Source of the DNA: Oscillospiraceae bacterium
GTDB taxonomy: Bacteria > Bacillota > Clostridia > Oscillospirales > Ruminococcaceae
DNA: 5,165 nucleotides
Reading direction: 5' to 3'
Assembly: GCA_900768705.1 (NCBI GenBank)
Contig: CAAGEB010000008.1
Span: 1 to 5,165 of the forward strand
A model generated the notes under the pieces. The model saw nothing but the letters and a program-made list of their open reading frames with translations, was not told the origin of the DNA and searched no databases. Shown here piece after piece: positions 1-5,114 of this stretch (its first letter is position 1; every line of letters begins with the position of its first letter). The position numbers were made by a program, and so were the translations under genes.

Positions 1-37
1 GAAAAATTAAAACCTATTCTCGCAGCAACCGTATGTA

Positions 38-781
38 CTAGAAATCCTCCGGTTCAATATAGCGGCTGTCATTTTTGTTTCCGGTTCTTTCAATCCATTC
101 ATTGGGCGTGAAGCAGTTGAGGCAGGGAAGTCGGGTGTTATTGTGCAGGTCGCAGTACAGGCTTACAAATTCGGGCATCTTCCTTTGATTGATAGAAATG
201 GTTTTAAAAGTGACGGATAGCATATCCTGTGCCTCGTAGGGATCTGAGTTTTCACTTTTAATTATGAAAAGTATTTCGGACATTATCTCTTCCAATGCTT
301 CATCATCCTTATTTTTCAGCATTGGTCTGAAAAAATCACACATAGCCAGATACTGCGGAGTATGTTCAATGTAATATTCATCCGCATAAGCAAGCAGTTT
401 ATCTTTTTCGGGTACATAATAGGGTCTGCCCTCTTTTTCCGAATACAATTCCATGTAATCGTCAAATTCTAACAGACTTTCATGAACCAGCAGGCGGTAT
501 ATCGGCTTGCTTTCCTGCACACCCTCAAAAAGCTCATCTTCTCCGAGAATGTCAAAAAAATGTCTTTCGCACTGTGTTATTTCTGCATAATTAAGGAAAT
601 CCTCTTCGGAGTAATGCTCGCTGTTCTGGCTGTTGATTATCCGAAGAAGCCTTTTCAGCGGGATTAGCTGATAAAAATTATTTGCCGCCTCAAAGTACTG
701 CCGAAGCAATTCAATTCGTTCCTCCGAAAGATGCAGTTTTGCGTACATTTCATCGCTTTTCTTGTTATTTGGATATGACAT
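38..781 (-). CDS. SEC-C-associated-type protein of unknown function, lacking the SEC-C motif
   Basis: This encodes a 247-residue, acidic, soluble protein with no signal peptide or membrane segment, so it is probably cytosolic. Residues 45-67 (LLRIINSQN followed by SEEDF), residues 118-151 (GRPYYVP, an AYADEYY helix, then TPQYL) and residues 208-229 (LYCDLHNNTR then FTPNEW) resemble the conserved core of clostridial proteins usually annotated as SEC-C metal-binding-domain proteins. In those, an N-N-T-R then G-[FY]-T-P-x-E-L segment often precedes a Cys-rich C-terminal zinc motif. Here the chain ends about 18 residues after FTPNEW and has no C-x-C...C-H motif; C210, C220 and C223 are the only nearby cysteines. 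The family assignment is from memory of the pattern and the biochemical role is unknown. The start is supported by AGAGGAA a few bases upstream and a good promoter at 836-864. It is transcribed away from the rest of the window. No clear terminator is seen in bases 1-37. Confidence 0.8.
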   Translation of the reverse strand: MSYPNNKKSDEMYAKLHLSEERIELLRQYFEAANNFYQLIPLKRLLRIINSQNSEHYSEEDFLNYAEITQCERHFFDILGEDELFEGVQESKPIYRLLVHESLLEFDDYMELYSEKEGRPYYVPEKDKLLAYADEYYIEHTPQYLAMCDFFRPMLKNKDDEALEEIMSEILFIIKSENSDPYEAQDMLSVTFKTISINQRKMPEFVSLYCDLHNNTRLPCLNCFTPNEWIERTGNKNDSRYIEPEDF

Positions 782-835
782 GGCTTTCCTCTGTTTAAAC
801 TATCCCGTAAGAAATTATTTCGGGTTTTTACATAC

Positions 836-864
836 ATTATAGCACTTCCGAGGTAAAACTGCAA
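836..864 (-). promoter_or_regulatory. Sigma-A-type extended -10 promoter of the minus-strand gene
   Basis: Read on the minus strand, TTGCAG (859-864) is followed by a 17-base spacer and a perfect TATAAT (836-841), preceded by TGC as an extended -10. Transcription should start near 829, giving a 5' UTR of about 48 bases. That UTR contains a short imperfect hairpin (CCCG at 804-807 pairing CGGG at 821-824) ahead of the ribosome binding site at 786-792. Confidence 0.7.
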
Positions 865-927
865 TATATTTTGAAAAACTGTCGGGTATGAGGAGAATTT
901 TTTTCGGGCAAAGGGAAAATCGGGTAC

Positions 928-956
928 TTGACTTTTGGGAAAAAGAGTGCTACAAT
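928..956 (+). promoter_or_regulatory. Sigma-A-type extended -10 promoter of the lipoprotein gene
   Basis: TTGACT (928-933), a 17-base spacer and TACAAT (951-956), with TGC directly before the -10, make a near-consensus extended -10 promoter. The predicted start is near 963, giving a leader of about 22 bases. This rules out the longer reading frame that opens with TTG at 928 and the ATG at 955, because both lie inside the promoter. Confidence 0.8.
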
Positions 957-984
957 GAAAATAAGAAAATTTTCGGAGGTAATT

Positions 985-1839
985 ATGAAAAAGTTTTACA
1001 TAACCGCTATAATCTGCGCTTTGCTTCTGTCCGGCTGTAAAAGCGGTGAAGTTGAAAATACAAGCAAAGATACGATTTCATCAAGTGAATTCAGCGGCGA
1101 CAATCTGCAAAACCGGGACGAGGCTGACGAATCCGAACCGGAAAACAAGTCCGACAGTTCAGCCGATTCATCCGATACAATAGTCTCCACCGCCACCGAC
1201 CTTGACAACGCCGTAGATCCCATCAACCCCGATGACATCGACGGCACCAACGAATCCACCGACACCGCTGACACCAACGAACCCACCGGCACTGACGAAC
1301 CGGCTATACCCGACCACCCGGACGAACCCACTGCACCAACAACAGACAAGCCCACCTCAACTCAGCCTTCCGGTGGCTCAACGCCTACATCCAGCAGCTC
1401 CTCTTCTAAACCCACCACACCCCAGTCTAGCAGCTCCTCTTCTAAGCCCACCACACCTCAGTCTAGCAGCTCTTCCTCTTCTAAGCCCACCTCTTCCAAG
1501 CCTCAATCCACCTCCTCTAGCAGCTCCAAACCCACCTCTTCCAAGCCTCAATCCGGCAGCACCTCTAGCAGCAAACCCACCACCCCAACCACCAACGCCC
1601 CCTACGGCGGCTACTACGACTCAAACGGAGTTCTCCACGCTAACAGAGCTGATGTCCCCAGAGACTCGTATGGTTATCCTGTAGTCACATTTATAGATGA
1701 GTATGATAGTGAGCTCGCATGCAAAGCCGACTGGGACGCCCAACAAGCTTACGAGAAGGCTGAACAGGATCGTATCAATAACGGTGGCTCCATCGGCGAA
1801 GGCTTCTCAGATGAAGCCCTCAATAAAGAATACAGATAA
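985..1839 (+). CDS. Putative lipoprotein with Ser/Thr/Pro-rich repeat stalk
   Basis: This is a 284-residue predicted lipoprotein exported by Sec and anchored by lipid at Cys18. The signal peptide has MKK, a hydrophobic stretch and the lipobox LSGC (residues 15-18). Residues 19-130 are an acidic, Asp/Glu/Thr/Ser-rich, probably disordered region. Residues 137-195 form a Ser/Thr/Pro/Lys stalk built from repeats (two of SSSSSKPTTPQS, then two 15-residue units ending KPTSSKPQS). Residues 200-284 form a small C-terminal domain with a GGYYDSNGVLH segment, aromatic strands and a charged helix (about 243-262); I do not recognise it. The ATG at 985 follows TCGGAGGT with correct spacing and lies just downstream of the 928-956 promoter. 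A hairpin follows the stop. The likely role is a wall-spanning stalk that displays the C-terminal domain, but no specific function can be assigned. The stalk may be O-glycosylated (inference). Confidence 0.88.
   Translation: MKKFYITAIICALLLSGCKSGEVENTSKDTISSSEFSGDNLQNRDEADESEPENKSDSSADSSDTIVSTATDLDNAVDPINPDDIDGTNESTDTADTNEPTGTDEPAIPDHPDEPTAPTTDKPTSTQPSGGSTPTSSSSSSKPTTPQSSSSSSKPTTPQSSSSSSSKPTSSKPQSTSSSSSKPTSSKPQSGSTSSSKPTTPTTNAPYGGYYDSNGVLHANRADVPRDSYGYPVVTFIDEYDSELACKADWDAQQAYEKAEQDRINNGGSIGEGFSDEALNKEYR
1393..1554 (+). repeat. Tandem in-frame coding repeats in the lipoprotein stalk
   Basis: Two 36-bp units (1393-1428 and 1429-1464) differ at only two bases, both synonymous, and encode the same 12 residues. 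Two related 45-bp units follow (1465-1509 and 1510-1554), encoding 15 residues each with the end KPTSSKPQS. All units are multiples of three, so slippage or recombination would change stalk length without breaking the frame. A degenerate further copy continues to about 1584. Confidence 0.9.
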
Positions 1840-1847
1840 ACAATTCA

Positions 1848-1870
1848 GCCCTCGGATTCATTCCGAGGGC
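1848..1870 (+). terminator. Intrinsic terminator or attenuator between the surface-protein genes
   Basis: GCCCTCGGA (1848-1856) pairs perfectly with TCCGAGGGC (1862-1870) across a five-base loop, starting eight bases after the lipoprotein stop. The stem is strong, but the T tract (ATTTTAGTT) is short and interrupted, so partial read-through into the 1940 gene is plausible. No convincing promoter lies between this hairpin and that gene. Confidence 0.7.
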
Positions 1871-1899
1871 ATTTTAGTTAAGAGGAGGTATGTATAACC

Positions 1900-1947
1900 A
1901 TGAATACAAACACAACTTTAGTAGAAAGGAGACACAAGCATGAATAA
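1900..1947 (+). CDS. Possible 15-codon leader peptide overlapping the next start
   Basis: A strong AGGAGG (1883-1888) lies 11 bases before an ATG at 1900 that opens a 15-codon ORF, MNTNTTLVERRHKHE. It ends at TAA 1945-1947, inside the start of the 1940 gene in another frame. The SD of the large gene (1928-1931) lies within this ORF, so ribosomes translating it would cross the downstream initiation site. A second ATG at 1890 opens a 17-codon frame ending exactly at the ATGA overlap (1940-1943), but it is only one base from AGGAGG, too close for normal initiation. The peptide itself is unremarkable; translational coupling is the likely role if it is real. Confidence 0.35.
   Translation: MNTNTTLVERRHKHE
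1928..1931 (+). promoter_or_regulatory. Ribosome binding site of the 479-residue secreted protein
   Basis: GAAAGGAG ends eight bases before the ATG at 1940 and fixes that start. An in-frame TAA at 1895-1897 rules out any much longer N-terminus, so the long signal-peptide n-region is not an annotation artefact of an upstream start. Confidence 0.65.
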
Positions 1948-3379
1948 ATGCAAAAATGATATGCATAAGGTATATGCAAACACCTCACGCACCACAAAGC
2001 CCCACAAGCTCACAAAGCATATCCTAGCACTAGCCACATCGCTGAACCTAACACTCACAAGCCTGTCATTGAACGCACTTGCCCTAGATAATCACACAGG
2101 TAACGCAGGCGATTTAGCAGGCGGTACACATCAGAATAACGCTTACTCATCGTATCTAAGGGATAATCTTGGTTGGTTAGTCGAGGCTTACGTTTCAACC
2201 ACAGACGATGGAAAAATAGACACCTCTGTTCAGTCACTTGGTGGTTCAGGTTCAGCATCAGCTAAAGCCAAACTGAAACGAATAGGCGGCATATTGTATT
2301 CAAGCAACTCTTTAGCAGGCTTCCTTGTCCCAGCCGGAACGAACACCGACGAAAGAAACCTGCCAAGGAAGCTTACATCAACAGTCAAACCCGGCGGCAG
2401 TACAAGCCTAGGTTCAGTGACTCAATACAACTTCCCCGCCACCTACACGGCTGATTCTGATAATACAAAAGTAAATATAGCCAAGTCCAACGGCTACTAC
2501 ATCCAAATGGGAACAACCACATCAGGGGCAGGAGACTCTAGCAGAACCCTCGGTCTCCCCACCAACTTCCTAGACAGTTACGACTACGACACCCAAATCA
2601 AGCAATACATCGAAGGCTCCAAAACAGTCCCCGGTTCAACTCTGACATTTGTTCAACAAGTTGTAGAAGACCTCAAAAAGAAGATGGGCGACAACATTCT
2701 TGATAAGCTACTTGGAAAAAGTGGTGTATCAGATTCCGTATATAACCAATATAAGTCCGTAAGAGATTCACAAGGAGTTAAAGCAGCAGCCGCTCGTCTC
2801 TTCCCCGACAGTGACGACCCCCTCGTCCAATGGGCAGTGGTGGTAACCCCAATAGCAAAGAACACCGCCAGAGGTTCTTTGGGCGGATTCTGGGTAACAG
2901 GTGAGGGAACTGACAGCAGCCTGCCTTATGTAAAAGCAGATGACGCTGTTTACTGCATGGATGCCTACACTCTGGCATATTACAACAGAATTACAATAGC
3001 CGCAGGTTGGAACAGCACAGGATTTCCGGCAGTCGATTTAGGAGTTGGTTCTTCTCCGACATTTTATAACCTGTTTAATCTGGCATTCACCGATAAGAAC
3101 AATGCCAATGGAAACAGTTATTATCTGGGAATAAAGACAACAACGGCAAGTCAGCTTGCAGGGTATAAAAATAATGCAGGGTATTTGAATCATTACGCAG
3201 ACTTGGCTTCCAGAGGCGGTATAACCATCGCTTTATCAGATGCCCCCGAGGAACAACCCGAAATACCCGTCTACTACTCAATCTATCAACCCTACCAATT
3301 TAGCAGAGACGGAGTAACCGCCAAGCAATACAACGCCACCGTCAACTCCCCCAGTAATATCCTCACCTATCAAGACTAA
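1940..3379 (+). CDS. Secreted protein of unknown function, possibly C-terminally truncated
   Basis: This encodes 479 residues. The N-terminus has a long basic region (residues 1-27), a hydrophobic stretch (28-48) and a likely signal-peptidase site after ALA (46-48). The mature part is polar and rich in Gly, Ser, Thr, Asn and Tyr, with a Gly/Ser patch (100-108), a mostly helical segment (about 219-285, including VVEDLKKKMGDNILDKLLG) and then aromatic, probably beta-rich sequence (296-430). The last part (about 435-479) starts with a Pro/Glu linker, EEQPEIPVYY, as though a new domain begins, then ends abruptly. There is no LPxTG, C-terminal membrane helix, SLH or dockerin motif, and only two cysteines (C4 and C339). 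I recognise no family. It follows the lipoprotein gene and may be co-transcribed with it through the hairpin at 1848-1870. CTA leucine codons are frequent up to about 2880 but absent from the CheX-like gene, which suggests a different origin. Confidence 0.8.
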   Translation: MNKCKNDMHKVYANTSRTTKPHKLTKHILALATSLNLTLTSLSLNALALDNHTGNAGDLAGGTHQNNAYSSYLRDNLGWLVEAYVSTTDDGKIDTSVQSLGGSGSASAKAKLKRIGGILYSSNSLAGFLVPAGTNTDERNLPRKLTSTVKPGGSTSLGSVTQYNFPATYTADSDNTKVNIAKSNGYYIQMGTTTSGAGDSSRTLGLPTNFLDSYDYDTQIKQYIEGSKTVPGSTLTFVQQVVEDLKKKMGDNILDKLLGKSGVSDSVYNQYKSVRDSQGVKAAAARLFPDSDDPLVQWAVVVTPIAKNTARGSLGGFWVTGEGTDSSLPYVKADDAVYCMDAYTLAYYNRITIAAGWNSTGFPAVDLGVGSSPTFYNLFNLAFTDKNNANGNSYYLGIKTTTASQLAGYKNNAGYLNHYADLASRGGITIALSDAPEEQPEIPVYYSIYQPYQFSRDGVTAKQYNATVNSPSNILTYQD

Positions 3380-3414
3380 TTAATAACAATGTTAAAAATG
3401 ACAAAAAATATGCC

Positions 3415-3433
3415 GTATTTTGTATAAAAATAC
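3415..3433 (+). terminator. Weak AT-rich hairpin after the secreted-protein gene
   Basis: GTATTTT (3415-3421) can pair with AAAATAC (3427-3433) over a five-base loop, followed by ATAATTTT. It is the only candidate terminator for the 1940 gene. It is all A/T apart from one G-C pair, so it may be chance in an AT-rich spacer. Confidence 0.25.
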
Positions 3434-3452
3434 ATAATTTTACACAAAGGAC

Positions 3453-3481
3453 TTGATTTTCCAAAAGAAATGTATTAAAAT
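3453..3481 (+). promoter_or_regulatory. Sigma-A-type promoter of the CheY/CheX operon
   Basis: TTGATT (3453-3458), a 17-base spacer and TAAAAT (3476-3481) sit in AT-rich DNA upstream of the CheY-like gene. Transcription should start near 3488, leaving a leader of about 44 bases that carries the AGAAAGGA ribosome binding site at 3513-3520. This gives the two-gene operon its own promoter, independent of the surface genes. Confidence 0.7.
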
Positions 3482-3531
3482 ATAAATAAAGGATTTTTGT
3501 CCTGTAATATACAGAAAGGATTATATTTGAG

Positions 3532-3894
3532 ATGGCATTGAAGGTTTTGATATGTGACGATTCAATCTTTGTTCGTAAAAAAATGAAGGACGCTATTATG
3601 AATGCGGGTGTTACCGACATTATCGAGGCTTCCGACGGACAGCAGGCTGTGGAGAAATACAAGGCGGAAAAGCCCGACCTCTGCTTTATGGACATTATAA
3701 TGCCCGTCAAGACAGGCGTGGAGGCTCTCAAGGAAATCCGTGAGTTTGACAAGAACGCAAAGGTGATAATGGCATCTTCCGTAGGTACTCAGGCAAACCT
3801 CAAAGAGGCGATTGTTGCCGGAGCTTATGACTTCCTTCAGAAGCCCATTGAGGATTCCGCAGTCAAGAAGATTATCGAGAAAATTACAGGATAA
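3532..3894 (+). CDS. Stand-alone CheY-like response regulator receiver
   Basis: This is a 120-residue single-domain receiver with no output domain, the usual size for CheY. All expected active-site residues are present: the acidic pair D9/D10, phosphoacceptor D54 in the FMDIIMP segment, the Thr/Ser switch at S82 (IMASS) and the invariant Lys104 in the LQKP motif. The conserved MPxxxG turn reads MPVKTG. It should accept phosphate from a histidine kinase in the cytosol and signal by protein contact. No kinase is in the window. The ATG at 3532 follows AGAAAGGA by 11 bases. The next gene, a CheX-like protein, starts 11 bases after the stop, and its SD overlaps the stop codon, so the two are probably translationally coupled and functional partners. 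Whether it controls chemotaxis or another process cannot be told, so no cheY symbol is assigned. Confidence 0.93.
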   Translation: MALKVLICDDSIFVRKKMKDAIMNAGVTDIIEASDGQQAVEKYKAEKPDLCFMDIIMPVKTGVEALKEIREFDKNAKVIMASSVGTQANLKEAIVAGAYDFLQKPIEDSAVKKIIEKITG

Positions 3895-3898
3895 GGAG
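3893..3898 (+). promoter_or_regulatory. Ribosome binding site overlapping the receiver stop codon
   Basis: AAGGAG begins within the TAA stop (3892-3894) of the receiver gene and ends seven bases before the ATG at 3906. This decides the start of the CheX-like gene and suggests that terminating ribosomes re-initiate there. Confidence 0.75.
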
Positions 3899-3905
3899 AG
3901 AGGGT

Positions 3906-4775
3906 ATGTTTACACAGTTTTTCGGAAATTATCTGCTGAGCAGCGGACTTGTCAACGGCGATCAGCTTGCAGAGGCTCTTTTCCCCAAGTCTCCGCACCG
4001 TCTCAGACTTGGAACAATTGCGATAAACGAAGGTCTTGTTACCGCTGAACAGGTTGAAATTGCCCACAGAAAGCAGCAGCAGGAGGATAAGCGTATCGGC
4101 GATGTTATGGTGGAGCTGGGCTTCCTTACAAGCGAACAGGTGGAGGAACTTTTCAGCAAACAGCACCCCGCTCACCTTCTCCTCGGTCAGTCGCTTATCG
4201 ACAACGGCGTTATGACAAACGCAGAGTTTGAAAAGGCTCTGGGCGATTACAAGCGTGAATTCAGTATTTCGGACGACGATATGCTCAACGAAAGTGAAAC
4301 CTCCGTAAAGCGTATCATGGAGGACTTCTACGGCATTAGCGACGAGTCTCCCGAATCGAAATATGTGTATCTGCTTTTCAAGAACATAATCCGCTTTATC
4401 GGCGATGATTTTATGCCGGTGAAAAAAGACGCTTCCGCCGCAGATATGACCGGCTGTGTAAAGCAGGATATTAATGGCGCAAAGAAGCTGCTTACCGCAA
4501 TATCTGCCGACGATAATGCCGCAGCGGGCTTTGCTTCACGCTTTGCCAAGGAGCAGCTCACCGAAAACGACGAATATACACAGGCGTGCATAGGCGAATT
4601 TCTTAACCTGCACAACGGTCTTTTTGCTGTCAACATAAGCAACGACGAGGGTCGTGAGCTGGTACTTAATCCGCAGGAATACAACGCTTGCGTAACGGCG
4701 GAAGATGTTAAAAAATCCCTTTTGGTAACGCTGCAATTTGCATTCGGAGTTGTGGATTTCATTATCTGTATTTAA
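3906..4775 (+). CDS. MshEN-like repeat / CheX-like phosphatase fusion protein
   Basis: A 289-residue soluble protein with two parts. Residues 5-115 are four tandem copies of a 29-residue pattern (G, two hydrophobics, G-[LFV]-hydrophobic, then a helix), starting at 5, 34, 63 and 92. Copies two (34-57) and three (63-86) fit the MshEN cyclic-di-GMP motif: R-[LI]-G, hydrophobic pair, G plus hydrophobic pair, and a final Q after 24 residues, with a five-residue spacer. MshEN is known from pilus and type II secretion ATPases, but no ATPase is present here. After a linker (116-150), residues 151-289 resemble CheX: an INGAKKLLTAIS strand pair, a long helix with E-x-x-N (E231, N234 in GEFLNLHNG) and AVNIS following. 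In CheX/CheC the Glu and Asn of that motif catalyse CheY-P dephosphorylation. The neighbouring receiver is the obvious substrate. The ligand and substrate are inferred. Confidence 0.85.
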   Translation: MFTQFFGNYLLSSGLVNGDQLAEALFPKSPHRLRLGTIAINEGLVTAEQVEIAHRKQQQEDKRIGDVMVELGFLTSEQVEELFSKQHPAHLLLGQSLIDNGVMTNAEFEKALGDYKREFSISDDDMLNESETSVKRIMEDFYGISDESPESKYVYLLFKNIIRFIGDDFMPVKKDASAADMTGCVKQDINGAKKLLTAISADDNAAAGFASRFAKEQLTENDEYTQACIGEFLNLHNGLFAVNISNDEGRELVLNPQEYNACVTAEDVKKSLLVTLQFAFGVVDFIICI

Positions 4776-4793
4776 TTAACTAAATATAATAAG

Positions 4794-4822
4794 AAGCCGC
4801 TTCTTTAAAAGAGGCGGCTTTT
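4794..4822 (+). terminator. Strong intrinsic terminator of the CheY/CheX operon
   Basis: AAGCCGC (4794-4800) pairs with GCGGCTT (4814-4820). The stem extends inward through TTCTT and AAGAG (one G-U pair) to about 12 bp with a three-base TAA loop, and ends in TTTT (4819-4822). It begins 18 bases after the CheX-like stop codon. Confidence 0.9.
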
Positions 4823-4876
4823 CAATGTGTCGGGAAACCCGGGCGTGTCAGAAGAAATGCTCTGAACGACACATTG
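4823..4876. repeat. 10-bp inverted repeat enclosing two small hairpins
   Basis: CAATGTGTCG (4823-4832) is the exact reverse complement of CGACACATTG (4867-4876), starting right after the operon terminator. Inside, CAGA (4849-4852) can pair with TCTG (4861-4864). A second GTGTC (4845-4849) can compete for the same GACAC arm (4868-4872), and CGGG/CCCG (4831-4834/4838-4841) can form another small hairpin that also competes with the outer stem. It could be a folded RNA or the end of a repeat element. Confidence 0.55.
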
Positions 4877-4880
4877 CAAT

Positions 4881-4928
4881 GGCGGCTTGCCGCCCCCTGC
4901 ACCCCTTTTCGGGGGCGCCGCCCCCGAA
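4881..4928. repeat. Two GC-rich perfect palindromes
   Basis: GGCGGC-TT-GCCGCC (4881-4894) and a 9-bp stem TTCGGGGGC / GCCCCCGAA with a three-base GCC loop (4908-4928) lie 13 bases apart. The two-base loop of the first suits a DNA palindrome better than an RNA hairpin with all six pairs closed. Confidence 0.75.
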
Positions 4929-4933
4929 CCCCT

Positions 4934-4960
4934 GCTTCCTTTTGGAAGCCAAAAGGAAGC
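4934..4960. repeat. Perfect 12-bp hairpin
   Basis: GCTTCCTTTTGG (4934-4945) and CCAAAAGGAAGC (4949-4960) are exact reverse complements around a three-base AAG loop. No T tract follows on the plus strand (GAAAAA), and on the minus strand no run of T follows the stem, so it is not an obvious terminator in either direction. Confidence 0.8.
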
Positions 4961-5047
4961 GAAAAACCATTTCTGGTATGTACAGATTTATTACCTTACA
5001 GGCACGGACTAATCCGCATTACAGAGTGCCGTTGGGAATTGTCAGCG

Positions 5048-5068
5048 GCGCAAACAGGATGTTTGCGC
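5048..5068. repeat. Perfect 9-bp hairpin with GGA loop
   Basis: GCGCAAACA (5048-5056) pairs with TGTTTGCGC (5060-5068) around GGA. Its left flank and loop (GGCGCA ... GGATG) resemble the neighbouring hairpin at 5082-5101, as if the two derive from one ancestral unit. Confidence 0.8.
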
Positions 5069-5069
5069 A

Positions 5070-5114
5070 GTTGCCCCAAAAGCGGCGCACGGATGCGCCG
5101 CAACATAGGGCAAC
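5070..5114. repeat. Nested hairpin: 7-bp outer stem around an 8-bp inner stem
   Basis: The outer arms GTTGCCC (5070-5076) and GGGCAAC (5108-5114) are exact reverse complements. They enclose a second perfect stem, GCGGCGCA (5082-5089) with TGCGCCGC (5094-5101) and a CGGA loop, separated by five- and six-base internal-loop strands. A small AGGG/CCCT hairpin follows at 5115-5126. Confidence 0.78.

Noticed and set aside
804..829. CCCG/CGGG hairpin followed by TTTTT, resembling a plus-strand terminator
   Set aside because: No plus-strand gene ends upstream, the stem is only four G-C pairs with a mismatch, and it sits in the 5' UTR of the minus-strand gene.
928..984. Longer lipoprotein start at TTG 928 or ATG 955
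   Set aside because: These codons lie on the -35 and -10 elements of a near-consensus promoter, and the extension would bury the lipoprotein signal peptide behind 19 charged residues. ATG 985 has a proper SD.
996..1355. Minus-strand open frame opposite the lipoprotein
   Set aside because: Its Ser/Val/Gly-rich sequence is just the complement of the Asp/Thr/Pro-rich coding strand, and no SD or promoter is present.
1232..1684. Plus-strand Pro/Leu-rich open frame within the lipoprotein gene
   Set aside because: It is a frame-shifted shadow of the Ser/Pro repeats with no SD and no independent signal.
3499..3520. Possible riboswitch or SD-sequestering hairpin in the CheY leader
   Set aside because: CTGT/ACAG (3502-3514) or TCCT/AGGA pairings are only four base pairs, and the leader of about 44 bases is too short for a known riboswitch class.
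3363..3752. Minus-strand open frame across the operon promoter and receiver
   Set aside because: It overlaps a clear receiver gene and its promoter, and its sequence is low-quality hydrophobic translation of AT-rich DNA.
4328..4762. Minus-strand open frame opposite the CheX-like gene
   Set aside because: The opposite strand encodes a well-supported conserved domain with E-x-x-N, and this frame has no recognisable protein character or SD.
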